Part shown: positions 19,353-32,040 of the stretch, piece after piece
How the letters are laid out: every line of letters starts with the position of its first letter
Numbering within the stretch: position 1 is the stretch's first letter
NCBI GenBank assembly: GCA_016584305.1
Contig: JACEEZ010001253.1
Location: 431,001 to 495,000, forward strand
From: Chionoecetes opilio
Taxonomy: Eukaryota; Arthropoda; Malacostraca; Decapoda; Majidae
DNA length: 64,000 nt
Reading direction: 5' to 3'
Translations under genes and position numbers: made by a program
The notes under the pieces: model-generated
What the model saw: only the letters and a program-made list of their open reading frames with translations
What the model was told of the DNA's origin: nothing
Database searches by the model: none

Positions 19353-20508
19353 TACTGGACTTGCTACTCGTGCCCCGCGCCAACCCGCCCATGACCAGTG
19401 GAGGCCAGTTTTGCGATTCCTGCCATTTTAGAACATCACCCCTCTTTCCCTTCCTAAGGTTTATCAGTATATATGATATACCGTTATCTTCGTAACTGTT
19501 TGTTTTATAATATTATCAAATAAAAAACAGTAAAATACACTAAAGGAATGCCATTATGAGAAAGTGAAGAAATATGCATGACCTCAATATATACTTAAAC
19601 TCTTCGCCATTTAATATTTTGCGAGAAAACATTTTAGATGCTAGCGATAGAAAGAAAGAAGCGGATTTTCATTAGCTTTCCATTGATATATTTCGTTTTC
19701 TGATAAATGAATTACAACCATGTCTAAATTAGCGTTAACTAAAAAAATTACATCATCAATCGTATCGGCAAGTAAAAAAGTGTTCCATGAATACAGTAGA
19801 CTATGGCATATCAGTATAAATGATACACTGTTATCTTCGTGAATGTTTGTTCTATAATATTATCAAATAAAAACCTGTAAAATACACTAAAGAAATTCCA
19901 TTATGAGACTGAAGAAATATGCATGAACTTATATTCACTTAAACTCATCGCAATTTGATATTTTGCGTGAAGACTTTTTACATGCAACATATCAATAGAA
20001 GCGGAATTTAATTAGCTTTCCATTGCTATATTTCATTTTCTGATAAAGGAATTAGAACCATGCATAAATTAGCGTTAACTAAATAAATAACATCATCCAT
20101 CGGGTAATTATCCCGATAGATGATGTTATTTTTTTAGTTAACGCTAATTTATGCATAGTTATGATTAATTTATCAGAAAACGAAATATATCAATGGAAAG
20201 CTAATGCAAATCCGCTTCTTTCTATCGCTAGCATCTAAAATGTTTTCTCGCAAAATATTAAATGACGATGAGTTCAAGTGAATATTAAGTTCATGCATAT
20301 TTCTTAACTCTCTCATAATGGCATTTCTTTATTGCATTTTACTGTTTTTTATTTGATAATATTATAGAACAAACATTTACGAAGATAACGGTATATCATA
20401 TATACTGATAAACCATAGGAAGGGAAAAGGGAGTGATGTTCGAAAATGGCAGGAATCGCAAAACTGGTCTCCACTGGAAATAGCCCAAAATGAGTAGCAA
20501 GTCCAGTA
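19353..20508. mobile_element. Foldback element 2, TA-flanked, related modules
   Basis: The ends TACTGGACTTGCTACTC and GAGTAGCAAGTCCAGTA are inverted copies flanked by TA. About 100 bp of GC-richer arm follows (AGTTTTGCGATTCCTGCC on both sides). Inside are AT-rich modules of about 300 bp with ATGCCATTATGAGA and GCGTTAACTAA, the same family as in 14557-15963: two direct (about 19459-19760 and 19818-20100) and one inverted (20108-20412). The outer arms differ from those of the first element. It interrupts a plus-strand RT gene. No ORF. Confidence 0.75.
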
Positions 20509-20510
20509 TA

Positions 20511-20688
20511 GTCTTTGACAACCGTAAAGAAAGAATGTGTTTCAAGGTGGAGATGTGTGTTAAGGGGAGTACCTCAAGGCTCGGTATTAACGCCTGTTAT
20601 GCTCATGATTTATGTTAATGATATGGTGACTAATTTGAATTGAAAAGTTACGTGAGTCTGTTTACAGACGGTCGGAAATGGGCGCTAA
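20511..20688 (+). pseudogene. Non-LTR RT fragment, catalytic-side piece
   Basis: Encodes CVLRGVPQGSVLTPVMLMIY, then VNDMVTNLN and a stop-containing stretch leading toward the FADDA box. It continues the 19225-19352 fragment after the foldback element, though about eight codons around TTAK/TTVK appear on both sides. It is interrupted at 20689 by a PIF/Harbinger-like MITE. Confidence 0.75.
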
Positions 20689-20956
20689 AGCCCGGTTCCC
20701 ACCATCCCGCTTGTACGGCCGCCATACAACAACAATGACGTCACCATCATTACCGCTTGAGTGGTATATTTTGTAGCTGGGCACAGTTGGCAACTCCGCT
20801 CGAGCGGACACCGCCGAGCGGGAGAGATGACTTGAATTTAACTTTGTACGGCGGCCGTACAGCGGTACGGCGGTGCGGTAGACTTTGTTGTGACGTCATT
20901 GTGACGTTATTGTTGTTGTACGGCGGCCGTACAAGCGGTATGGTGGGAACCGGGCT
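20689..20956. mobile_element. PIF/Harbinger-like MITE, copy 1
   Basis: A 268-bp element starting AGCCCGGTTCCCACCAT and ending in its complement, with TAA on both sides (20686-20688 and 20957-20959). The interior has GTACGGCGGCCGTAC palindromes and TGACGTCA words. TWA 3-bp duplications are typical of PIF/Harbinger. Copies 2 and 3 are at 31342-31619 and 33846-34123. Confidence 0.8.
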
Positions 20957-21344
20957 TAAGCTCTCTGGAAAGGCACTTTTTTTTCTGCACCCGTAAAGGA
21001 TGCAGGTATATGCCATATCTAAAACAAAAACAAAAATCTGAGACACCCAAATTTCTTCAAGTACTATAATTATTGATGTGTTCACATGCTTCTGAATTAC
21101 CGCGGGGGTGGGGTGGGGGAGCTGGCTTGGGTGACGTCACCGAGTCATGGTGCGTCGTCTACTAATGTGCAGGAGCGTTTTGGAAGCTTGGGGAATTTGC
21201 ATTTTTTTTTTTAAACGGCTGACTGGATGCAAAAAGTGACAAGATATTGTTGATATATTCGATAATGGCTATATTTTGACTGCATTAAAATCAGGAATGA
21301 TGAAATGGTCTGTACGATTACTTTAACGCCATTTATATACGGGA

Positions 21345-21590
21345 CATAGGAGCCACAAGAGGTCACACGAAGAAACTTAAGAAGACAAGGTGCTTGAATG
21401 ACATTTAGAAGCACAGTTGTCCCTATCAGTGCATTGATATGTGGAATAACCTGGACAGTGAAATTATAGATGCCAGGAATATTCATGTTTTTAAAGCTAA
21501 TATTGACCAATTGAGACAAGGAGACGTGACACCACGAGACTCCACGAGTGTAACTCACTTCCCATGTATCAGAACTAGGTAAATACAACT
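21345..21590 (+). pseudogene. Non-LTR RT C-terminal fragment
   Basis: Encodes CIDMWNNLDSEIIDAR, NIHVFKANIDQLRQ and THFPCIRTR followed by a stop. This is the conserved C-terminus (WN-L--E-...F---ID) of CR1/Jockey-type ORF2 proteins. It probably belongs to the same plus-strand element as 19225-20688. The intervening 20960-21344 has no recognised coding. Confidence 0.65.
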
Positions 21591-22084
21591 AGATAAATTC
21601 ACATAGTGAGCTTAAGCTGAGCTGTCAGGCAGTGTTTTCAAAGAGTGTAGGGCATCCTCCCCCTGGACTTACCCCGTGATAAATTTCCCACAGGATACAT
21701 GTATATTCCCTCCCTGGACTCATTCCCATCTGGATATATTTCCTCCTTATTTTCATTGAATGTTCTAGGTTTCATAAAAAATACTTAAGATAAAAATGTA
21801 AAGCAAAGAAATGCCATGCACATAGGTATCAGTAAATTTCTACTTTTTAACCATGATACTCTGCACAGCTGGAAGAATGGTTTCCCTTTACCTTAATGGA
21901 TTAAGATAAACTTTTTCTCCCCAAGTTTCCATCGCAAATCACTATTTTCAAAGCTAAAAAAAATTTGTAGGACAGTTTTTTGTAAGTTGTTATAACCTAA
22001 CTGACAAAGACAATGCCAAAGAGGCCATGTATGTCCTGATGTTTTTTATTTAAAAAAAATGAAAAAAAATTAAAAAAATGTATG

Positions 22085-22310
22085 GGACGTGAGCTACAAG
22101 ATGTAATGAAGAAACTTAATAAGATAAGGTGCTTAAAGGACATTAAGAAGGGCGGTTTTTCCTATCGATGCATTGATATGTAGTCTGGACAGTGAAATTA
22201 TAGATGTCAAGATAATTCATGTTCTTAAATTTAATATTGACAAATTGACACAAGGATACGGGACCCCACGAGTTTAACTAATTTCCGTATATCACAACTA
22301 GGTATTTTTC
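22085..22310 (+). repeat. Second, more decayed copy of the RT C-terminal fragment
   Basis: Aligns by eye with 21345-21590 over about 220 bp (CATTGATATGTRG, GACAGTGAAATTATAGATG, ATATTGACMAATTGA) but with deletions and frameshifts. The 21591-22084 stretch between the two is AT-rich and unrecognised. Confidence 0.6.
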
Positions 22311-22505
22311 TTCTTTTTTTTCTACATCACAACGGACTGGCCAAGGGAAAATAAAAGCTAACAAAAAGACCGGTTAGTTGCCAGTCCCTATAAATAAGAC
22401 AGTAAGAGAATAAAGAAAGGAGGGTAGGCCAATTTAGTTAGGGAGGTGACTTGTCACTCCTCTCTTGAAAAGAAAAATTGTAGGAAGGTGGAAAAATAGA
22501 AACAG
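22310..22505 (-). mobile_element. Jockey/I-like copy A, 3' UTR end
   Basis: Starts with a T-rich tail (minus-strand poly(A)) and TACATCACAACGGACTGGCC. It matches the 3' end of the complete copy at 56262-56450. The match is interrupted at GAAACAG by the CR1-like insertion and resumes at 24646. Confidence 0.75.
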
Positions 22506-24641
22506 AACATAAGAAAATAAGGAAGCTACAAGAGGCAGCGAGGCCTACACGTGGTAGTTCCTGTCACCTAACACTACCTACATCCACCTTTCATCCCCAT
22601 CCAGCTCCTCTTTAAAGCTCCCTAATGACACCGCACTAACAACCTGTCTACTGAGACCATTCCATTCATTCACCACCCTATATGTGAACCAATTTTTCCC
22701 TATTTCCTTTCTAAATCTACGCTTTTCCAGCTTGAATCCGTTATTTCTTGTTCTACCTTGGTTAAAAGCCGTAAGAACTTTTCCTACCTCTCCTTTGTTA
22801 AATCCCTTTATCCACTTAAAAACTTCTATCAGATCGCCCCTTACTCTCCGTCTCTCGAGTGAGTGTAATTTTAATAACTTCAATCTCCTCTCATAACTAA
22901 AGTTACGCATCCCTTGTATCATTTTGGTCATCCTTCTCTGCACTGTTTCTAACAAGGCTATATCCATCCTGTAATATGGAGACCAAAACTGAACCGCATA
23001 GTCTAGGTGAGGCCTGACTGGAGCCAGATAAAGCTTTTGAATAACTTCCGCACTTCTACTTTTAACACTTCTGGTAATGAATCATAATACTCTATTAGCT
23101 CTATTTCTGGCCTCAATACATTGTTTCCTAGGTCAGAGGTCTGGGTTCACCCTCACTCCAAGATCTTTTTCACCTTCTGATCTTTTCAGCGATACATTGC
23201 TTATGGTGTATCTATTACCAGGGTTTTTTCTACCAACATTCATAACGCTGCATTTATCAATATTAAATTCCATCTGCCATCTGACTGCCCACTCATTAAG
23301 TTTATCTAAGTCTCCCTGCAGTATGTTTACATCAGACTGTGATCCAATAATCCTACCTAACTTAGCATCATCAGCAAACTTGCTGATATCACTGCTAATC
23401 CCACTATCCAAGTTGTTGATGTAAATAAAAAATAGCAATGGACCCAAAACACACCCTTGTGGAACTCCACTTGTCACCAGTTCCCATTCAGATTTAGAAC
23501 CATTAATTGTAACCCTTTGTTGCCTATTACTTAGCCAAGCTCTGATCCAATGAAGAACCTTCCCATCTATTCCATGAGCCCTAACCTTATTTAAGAGTAG
23601 CTCGTGTGGTACTTTGTCAAATGCCTTACTAAAGTCCAGATATATTATATCATAATCCTTATCATTATCTGCCGTCTCATAAACTTTCCTATAAAAACTC
23701 AATAAATTGGTGAGACATGACCTACCCTTGGTGAATCCATGTTGTGAATCATTGATCAAACGATGTTTATCTAAGTGCTCTCTAATGTTTTTTGCAATAA
23801 TAGATTCCAATAATTTACCAACCACTGATGTTAGACTTACGGGTCTATAATTTGACTTTAGTCCTCTGTCTCCCTTCTTAAATATGGGAACAACATTTCC
23901 TTTCCTCCACAATAATGGCACATCGCCTATCTCAACCGATTTCCTAAAAATGTGCACTAACGACTCACTAACAACCTCCTTGCATTCCTTTAATACCCTG
24001 GGATACACTTCATCTGGTCCTGGCGATTTAAAAATTTTCATTTTATCTATACCCTCTTCCACCATTTCCCTAGTTATCACAATATCTTTGATTTTCTCCT
24101 CATCGCTTCCTTTGAACATCTGTTCACTATCGTCTGTGTATCCTCCTCCGTAAAAACACTTAAGAAATAATCATTTAGACTCTTACACATATCCTCATCC
24201 GTATTTAAGACCTCACCCTGTCCTGACCTTAACGGCCCAACTAATTCCCTTGTCTTTGTTTTATATACCTGATAGAACCCCTTTGGGTCCCTTTTCGCCT
24301 GTCCTGCTACTTTAATCTCATAATTGTTCTTAGCAACTCGAGTTAATTTCTTCACTGTCCTTGCCATCACGTTATACTGTTCTTTGTTTACCAATCCTGC
24401 CTTGAACCTTAAATAAATGTTTCTTTTTACTCCAATTTTGTGTTTTGAATTGGTGGTCATCCATTTTGGATCACTCTTTCTGGACCTTATATCCCTATTA
24501 GGAATATTTCTTTTCTGTCCGTCAATTATATTCCTTACAAATGAGGTATAATCCTCCTCAGCCCCATCTTCACTTCCATTTCTAACCTCTCTAATTACCT
24601 CCTCAGCCCTGACCTCACTTCCCTGTCTAACCGCTCTAATT
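22506..24641 (-). pseudogene. CR1/L2-like retrotransposon, 5'-truncated
   Basis: Minus-strand frames 24077-24460, 23133-24119 and 22578-22967 give the pre-RT linker, the RT (NYRPVSLTSVVGKLLESI, DFSKAFDKVPHELLL, SGVPQGCVLGPLLF, SKFADDAKLGRI) and the C-terminus (ETVQRRMTKMIQGMRNFSYE, VVNEWNGLS). Two frameshifts, near 24100 and 23130, separate them. The endonuclease is missing. It inserted in copy A: ACAG flanks it at 22502-22505 and 24642-24645, and the copy at 56.4 kb shows the uninterrupted site GAAACAGGAAGAG. The 3' end reads TTATTTTCTTATGTTC on the minus strand. Confidence 0.85.
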
Positions 24642-24645
24642 ACAG

Positions 24646-25963
24646 GAAGAGAGTTCCAGAGTTTACCAGTGACAGGAATGAAAGTGTAAAGATACTGATT
24701 AACTCTTGCAAGATGGACATAATAGGGATGAGAATGAGTAGAAAGTCTGGTGCAACTAGGTCACGGGAGGGGGAGAGGTATGCAGTTAGAAAGTTCAGAA
24801 TAGCAGTGATCATGAAAATAACGGTAGAATATAGCAAGAGAAGCAACATTGTGGCGGTGATTTAAAGATTGAGGACAAAGGAGGGGAGTTAATGAGACGA
24901 AAAGCTTTTGACTCTAACATGTTTAGGAAAGTATGAGTAGATCCCTCCAAACATGTGAGATATACTCCATACATGGGCGGATAAGGCACCTGTACAGAGC
25001 AAACAAATGAGAGAGATAAAAAAATGGACGCAGACGCCACAAGACCCTAACTTTTAGGGTCCTAATGCTGTTTTAGCAGGGGATGATATGTGAGATTTCC
25101 AGATCAAGTTTTTAGTTAAGGATAGTCCAAGAATGTTCATTGTAGAATAGTGAGACAGTTGAGTGTCACTGAAGAAGAGGGGATAGTTGTCTGGAAGGTT
25201 TTGTGAAGTAGATAGGTGAAGAAGATGGGTCTTTGAGGAATTGAACATAACAAGGTCTGCTTTCCTCCAATCAGTAATTATAGAAAAATCACAAGTTAGG
25301 TGTTCTGTGGCATTTATCCGTGAATCACTTATATATTAGTTCCTATTGAGTTGGACGTCTAATGAACGACTTTTAAAAATACAGGGTAGACTCATCAGCG
25401 TAGTAGTGGATAGGGCTTTGAGTTAGACTTTAAAGATCATTAATGAATAATATAAGGAAAGTGGGTGATATGACAGAACCCTGAGGAACGCCACTCTATA
25501 TAGACTTGGGAAAATAACAATAACTGTCTACAGTAGCTGTAACATACCGGTTAGAAAGGAAAGTTAAGATGAAGGTGCAGAGATAAAGATATAAACCGAA
25601 TGAGGGTAGTTTGGAAATTAAAGATTTGTGCCAGACTCTTATCAAAAGCTTTTGATATGTCAATGGCAGCAGTAAATGTTTCACCGAAACCTCTAAAGGA
25701 GGATGACCAAGATTCAGTTAAGAAAGCTAGAAGATCGCCTGTAGGTCGCCCTTTACGCAAACCGTACTGACGATCAGATAGAAGATTGTGAGCAGATAGA
25801 TGATTAATAATCTTCTTATTAAGTATAGATTCAAAAGCTTTAGAAAGGCAAAAAGTTTAAGCTATAAGACGGTAGTTTGAAGGATTAGAACGGTCAGACT
25901 TTCTAGGAACAGGTTGAATGTGAGCAAACCTCCAGGAAGAAGGAAAGGTGGAAGTAGATATAT
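24646..25963 (-). pseudogene. Jockey/I-like copy A, RT region
   Basis: Decayed minus-strand frames (25760-25551, 25684-25496, 25248-25054, 25040-24810, 24849-24640) align with the complete ORF2 at 56382-58673. Examples are ETFTAAIDISKAFDKSLAQ, SNRYVTATVDSYC and TMNILGLSLTKNLIWKSH. Many frameshifts and stops. The 5' end abuts an oppositely oriented copy at about 25963. Confidence 0.8.
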
Positions 25964-27802
25964 TTCTGCCGTAATTATGCCAAATCTTTACTTCAACTTA
26001 CCAAAAACTCCTTCATTCATAGAAATTTCAAAATCTTTCTGAATTCCTCTTGTGACTTCTGGCATCTAACTAATAACATCTCTAACAATTGTTATTCATC
26101 ATCTTTCCCTCCTATGCTTCACCCAGATGGCTCCACAGCTGTCTCATCTATTTCTAAAGCCGAACTCTTCGCTCAAACCTTTGCTGAAAATTCCACCCTG
26201 GTTGATGAAGAGAGAGTTCTTCCTTCTCCTTCACCCTCTGACTATATTATGCCTTTTATTAAGATCCTTCGTAAGACCCTGCCTGGTCAAATATTTCCGT
26301 CTTTGTCTATCTACTTCCACCTTTCCTTCTTGCTGGAAGTTTATTCACATCCAACCTGTTCCTAAGAAGGGTGACCGTTCTAATCCTTCAAACTACCGTC
26401 CTATAGCTTTGACTTCCTGCCTTTCTAAAGCTTTTGAATCTATACTTAATAAGAAGATTCTTAAGCATCTATCTGCTCACATTCTTCTATCTGATCGCCA
26501 GTACGGTTTCCGTAAATGGCGATCTACTGGCGATATTCTAGCTTTACTAACTGAATTTTTGTCATCCTCATTTAGGGATTTCGGTGAAACTTTTGCAGTT
26601 GCCCATAACACATCAAACGTTTTTGATGGAGTTTGGCACAAATATATAATTTCGAAACTACCCTCACACAGTTTCTATTCCTTTCTCTGCACCATCATCT
26701 TAAGTGTCCTTTCTAACCGTTCAATAGCAGCTACTTTAGACGGTCATTGTTCTTCTCCCAAGTCTATCAATAGTAGTTTCCTCAGGGTTCTGTCCTATCA
26801 CCCACTCTCATTTTATTATTCATTAATGATCTTCTAAGTCCTACTCAATGCGCTATTCACACTCCTACGCTGATGATTTGACCCTTCATTTTTCAAGGTC
26901 GTCCATATAGCGTCTCACTTAACAGGAAGATAGTGACTCACGGAGAGATGCCACAGAGCGCTAACTTTTGATCTTTCTATAATTTATGATTGGAGGAAAG
27001 CAAACCTTGCTTTGTTCAATGCCTGAAAACCCAATATCTTAACCTATTTACTCAAAATAACTTTTCAAACAACAATTCTCTCTTGTTCAATTACACTCAA
27101 GCTGTCTCCTTCTTCTACAATGAACATTCTTGGACAATCCTATATTAAAAATCTTAACTGTAAATCTCACATCTCATCTACTAAGACAGCCTTTAACAAG
27201 TTAGGTGTCATGTGGCATCTGCGTCCATTTGTTCTCCCTCCCAGTTGCTTGATCTGTATAGAGGCGTTATCCGCTCATGTATGGAGTATGACTCACATGT
27301 TTGGGGGGGATTCACTCATACAGTTCTCCTAAACAGGGTATAATCAAAAGCTATACATTTCATCAACTTTCCTCCTCAGACCGACTGTCTTCAATGTTTA
27401 AATCACCGCCGCAATGTTGCTTCTCTTGCGATCTTCTATCGTTATTTTCATGCTCACTACTCTTCTAAGTCTGCTAACTGCATGCCCTCCCCCCCTCCCG
27501 CGGCCTAGCCTACATAAGGCTTTCTACTTATTTTCAGCCCTATTTTGTGAAACTTCCTATTGCAAGAGTTAGCCAGTATGTGTAATCTTGCATCCCCTAC
27601 ACTGATAAACTGTGGAACTATTCCTGTTTCTATTTTTCTAAGTGACAAGATACCTCCCGCAAATAATTGGCCCACACCCCTGTCTATATAATGTTACTGT
27701 CTTCTGTATAGGGACTGGCAACGAAACGGGTTTTTTGTTGCTTCTTTTTTATCTATTTTTATTTTTGCCCTAGGTCAGTTTTTTGTGATGTAAAAAAAAA
27801 AT
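25964..27802 (+). pseudogene. Jockey/I-like copy B, plus orientation
   Basis: Starts within the pre-RT region (ARNHAKSLLQLTK) and runs to a 3' UTR with GACTGGCAACGAAACGGG and an A tail at about 27793-27802. The frame 26127-26837 holds NPSNYRPIALTSCLSKAFES and YGFRKWRSTGDILALLTEF; 27120-27332 holds the thumb region. About 40 codons seen in the complete copy are deleted near 26270, and the catalytic box is in a broken stretch. It faces copy A head to head. Confidence 0.8.
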
Positions 27803-27811
27803 TGTGTTGCA

Positions 27812-28322
<511 letters not shown>

Positions 28323-28325
<3 letters not shown>

Positions 28326-29063
28326 CCGGAGAAGACACAGGCAATGGTGGTTTCTTGATCCCCTGCTGCCGGGCCAGCAGTGGAAGGGAGGCTGCGGTTT
28401 GGTGGCGTTCCTTTCCCACTCCAGGAAGCCGTCAAGGTTCTGGGAGTAGAGGTGGACTGAGAGCTAAGGTTTGACGGCCACATCAAACACATTGCAAAAA
28501 AGGCCTCTCACAGGGTCTCCGCCCATTGAAGGGTAGCCAGCTTCCTCGACAGGGGAGAGAAGCTCTTGCTCTACAAGGCCCAGATACGGCCTTACTTAGA
28601 GTACGCCGCCCTCTCCTGGATGTCGTGTGCAGCCTCGCACACTAGGAGGCTGGACAGCATACAGCGTCGAGCCCTGCGATTGGTGGATGATGCAGACCCC
28701 CCAACTCAACCCGAGCCAGTGAGTCCCCTCGACTCACTGGAACACCACTGGGACGTCGCGGCGCTTGTGGTATTCCACAAGGCACAGGTGCAGGGAGTGC
28801 CACACCTGGCTGGGTTACGACAGCCTCCGAGAGTCGCCACGCGAAGCACGAGAACGGTGCTTACCAGTGGTGACGCAGTGGAGCTGCCGCGTTCCCGTGC
28901 CAGCCAGCACCAACGCACCTTTGTGGGCCGCGTCTCCAGGATGTGGAACATTTTCACGGCCGCCGCCCCTCACATCCAGGGGCCACATTCAGAGAGGCTA
29001 ACTTCCATGCTTCACGACCTAGCGACATCCATCAGCTGTTTTGGCATTCAGCGTGCAGATTGA
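28323..29063 (+). pseudogene. Jockey-like RT C-terminal fragment
   Basis: Begins APEKTQAMVVS directly after the GA tract, continues AVKVLGVEVD (stop) ELRFDGHIKHIAKKASHRV, then an open 165-codon frame (28566-29063) with LYKAQIRPYLEYAALSWMS and RLDSIQRRALRLV. This is the region after the RT catalytic domain in Jockey-type ORF2. GC content is clearly higher than in the surroundings, which suggests a younger insertion or a different source. Confidence 0.75.
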
Positions 29064-30242
29064 TGACGTATTTAAAGACGTTGAGCTGTCAAAAACAGGC
29101 AACTGCCTAGAGGCAGTTGTGGAGCACGCAATATACATAAAAATACTCATAAATTGAGTATATATGATGTTTTCTGACTCAAGAACTGAACAGGGCAAGA
29201 ATACAAACGAAATTAGGCCATGTAACAAACCCAGCTGCTTATGGTGATAATGTTTTGGGGTGACGGGATAAGAGTGGTGAGTTGTGGCATCTCACCCGCG
29301 CGGGTAGGGAGTAGCGATGCCAGGTACCACAACGCACGGCTTCCGCGGCAGACTGAAGGTATTTTCCTTAATTAAAACCCAAGCTCTTGTCCATCCAGCA
29401 GTGAATGGGTACCGGGGTGTAGCCGGCGGTTTGTGACCCGGCTCCCGGGGTCGTGGTTTCTCCCAACACTAAAGGACGGCGAGCTACGAATAGATTAGCA
29501 AGCGAAAAAGATCACAAGAAGAAGAAGAAGAGCACCCTATTACTCTGAAGGAATAATTAATTGCTAGAATACAAGGAAGTACAAGCCACCGGCGTGTTAC
29601 CCGCGTGTATGTGGAGGTAGAAACAAGTCTTGAAGCGACGGAGGTGACACAGGGGATGGAAGAATGATGGAATAAGCTAGAAAATAGAAATAAATACAAC
29701 GACCTTGAAATGCAGGCAGCGGCTGCTGCCTTGTGATTGGCTGACACGTTTGAGAGACAATCTGATTGGCTGGCACGTTTGTTTTTACACAATTGTAATA
29801 CGCTGACGAGGCTGTGACGTCGTTGTAGTCGCTCAGCCAATCAGCTATTGATGCTCATAGCAGCCATGTACCGCCACTGCCATGTCTCGTACTGGAATAC
29901 CCACGAGCTCCGGGGTGTAGAAATAGAGGAAGTTAGTTAAGCTAAACACCGTGCCCTTTAACTCTCTCTCTGAATGTCTGCCCAGGAGATGCACACACAA
30001 AGTGTAAAGTTTGTGGTGGAGACTGTCAAAGCACACCCCGCTGACGCTAGTGATATCGTGACACTTAGTGACAGAAACAGTGCCTCAACAAACACTTTAG
30101 TGATGCATATATGTATATAATGTTAGTTTTTCAGGTCTTTGTATTTATGTGTATATAGTTATATTTACTTGCCCTTAAGATAGGTAGAACACGACAGTGC
30201 ACCTTTGGGCTTCTTGTATATGTATATTTAAATTTTTTAAAT
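29064..30242. other. Stretch without recognised gene
   Basis: Mixed-composition sequence. A short hairpin (CAACTGCCTAGAGGCAGTTG) is at 29100-29119. A GGTACC/CCCGGG-rich patch at 29395-29460 may be SINE-like but shows no clear A and B boxes. The minus-strand 118-codon frame at 29484-29840 has no recognisable motif. Confidence 0.45.
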
Positions 30243-30354
<112 letters not shown>

Positions 30355-30849
30355 AAAATCGAGGGATAGAGTTAGCCAGACTACAAGCGGAGAAGAAAAC
30401 TCAACTTGTTAAAATTGCCGCGTCAACTAAGCCTGATCCTCTGATTCCTGAAAGTGATTGTGTTGACCAGCCTTTGCCTCTAAGTAAGCATCACCGGGTT
30501 TGCGATATAATTGGCGAACTCTTGAAGGTTAAACTAAGGAAATAGACGTCCACACTAAAGATGTGGAACGTGTCCAAGCTCGCACAGGCTAAAGTAAACT
30601 TTTTAAATACCCTCACCTTAACAATACTTCTATTACAACCTGACCTAACCCAACCTAACCTTCACCATCCCCTTCTTTGATTTTCTTTACTTTTTACAAA
30701 GAAAAGAAAAGTGCTAAATTGTTCTTGAAAACAGTTCTAAAAAAAAGTTCTAAAAAAAATGTTGTGGTGATGGCGGTGGTGGTGATGGTGGTTGTTGTGG
30801 TGATGGTGGTGATGGTGATGAAAAGATAATGATGAAAAGATAAATGATT

Positions 30850-31341
30850 ACGACGTAAGACTAATAGCTTTACTCTCCAGCGAAACAGCTAGAATTTATG
30901 CTTCTTTTTCTCCTGACACTATTACAGATTATGAGCTTCTGAAAAAAGCCCTGCTAAGAAGCTTTTGTAAGACTCGAGACGGATTCAGACTCGATTTCAG
31001 GTCGAGCAAGATTCAACCGGGAGAAACTTATCAACAATTCAGCATTCACCTTAACCGGTTGTTTAAGCAGTGTTTAGAAGTTGCTAATATTTGCTCTACT
31101 TACAAGTCTCTGAAAGAGTTTATAATTCTCGATCAATTTCTCTCCTCTCTCATTCCAGATCTTCGCACCTTTATAAAGGAACGAGGAGTGCTCTCGCTGG
31201 AAAAGTCCGTGCAGTTAGTGGATCATTGATCTTACGCACGGAACTCTTATCCCAGGCCTTATCACCCTACGTTGGCAAGAAGGTCTAGCAAAAAGGAAAA
31301 AGTTTCCACCGGCGCCGTACCCTACACCGTTAAATGTCTTA
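30850..31341 (+). pseudogene. Gmr1-like gag, capsid region
   Basis: Frame through YDVRLIALLSSETARIYASF, YELLKKALLRSF, GETYQQFSIHLNRLFKQCL and FIKERGVLSLEKSVQLVDH, a capsid/SCAN-like gag pattern. A stop follows at the end of that block. Coding continues toward VPYTVKC, where a MITE interrupts at 31342. A (GTGGTGATG)n-like patch at 30765-30830 and a disrupted stretch 30540-30840 precede it. Confidence 0.7.
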
Positions 31342-31619
31342 AGCCCGGTTCCCATCATCCCGCTTGTACGGCCGCTATACAACAACAAAGACGTCACAAT
31401 GACGTCACAACAAAGTCTACCGCACCGCCGTACCGCTGTACGGCCGCCGTACAAAGTTAAATTCAAGTCATCTCTCCCGCTCGGCGGTGTCCGCTCGAGC
31501 GGAGTCGCCAACTGTGCCCAGTTACCACAAATACCACTCAAGCGGTGATGATGGTGACGTCATTGTTGAGCGGTGTTGTTGTAAGACGGCCGTACAAGCG
31601 GGCTGATGGGAACCGGCCT
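31342..31619. mobile_element. PIF/Harbinger-like MITE, copy 2
   Basis: A 278-bp element starting AGCCCGGTTCCCATCATCC, flanked by TTA at 31339-31341 and 31620-31622. It is in opposite orientation to copies 1 and 3. It splits the gag frame just before the zinc knuckle; removing it with one TTA rejoins the frame. Confidence 0.8.
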
Positions 31620-32010
31620 TTAGTTCTGTCGTGAAGTGTCATAATTGCGGCGAAGAAGGGCATACCCGCCCCAGGTGTTCTAGAAATCCTCGCGCTTTCA
31701 AGGATGGGACTTCGCCGACCCTTAAGATTCTGCTTTAAAGGTGTCCAACTACTATTTTACGAGTACCATTAACGACTATTGGACGTCCATCATTATCCGC
31801 GACACCGGGTGCTCAAGGCACATAGTCTATGAAGAGGCCTTGCCTTATTATGACACCACCAATTGTCGTCGGGTATCTGTCTTTGACAACCTACTTGACT
31901 TGATTTCTATTTCTCAGAAACAAGAACGCCGTTATCCATTTGATGCTGATACCAATGTTCGAGCTCCTACAACACAGTGCCTCATGACGTTAGCTCTCAA
32001 TCCGTAACAG
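31620..32010 (+). pseudogene. Gmr1-like zinc knuckle and aspartic protease
   Basis: VKCHNCGEEGHTRPRC is a canonical CX2CX4HX4C nucleic-acid knuckle. After a stop and a frame change, TSIIIRDTGCSRHIVYEEAL carries the retroviral-type protease active site DTG. The remainder to 32010 is open (88 codons) and ends in a stop. The knuckle belongs to gag; the protease opens pol. Confidence 0.75.
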
Positions 32011-32040
32011 AGAGATTGTGTGCTGTAAACGCGTGCAGGT

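Noticed and set aside
21211..21588. 125-codon minus-strand frame with hydrophobic stretches
   Set aside because: The plus strand over the same bases encodes a conserved RT C-terminus (WNNLDSEIIDA), so the minus frame is incidental.
29395..29460. Possible SINE head
   Set aside because: No convincing A and B boxes, tail or target duplication.
29484..29840. 118-codon minus-strand frame
   Set aside because: No recognisable motif, no coding neighbours, and unremarkable length for this composition.
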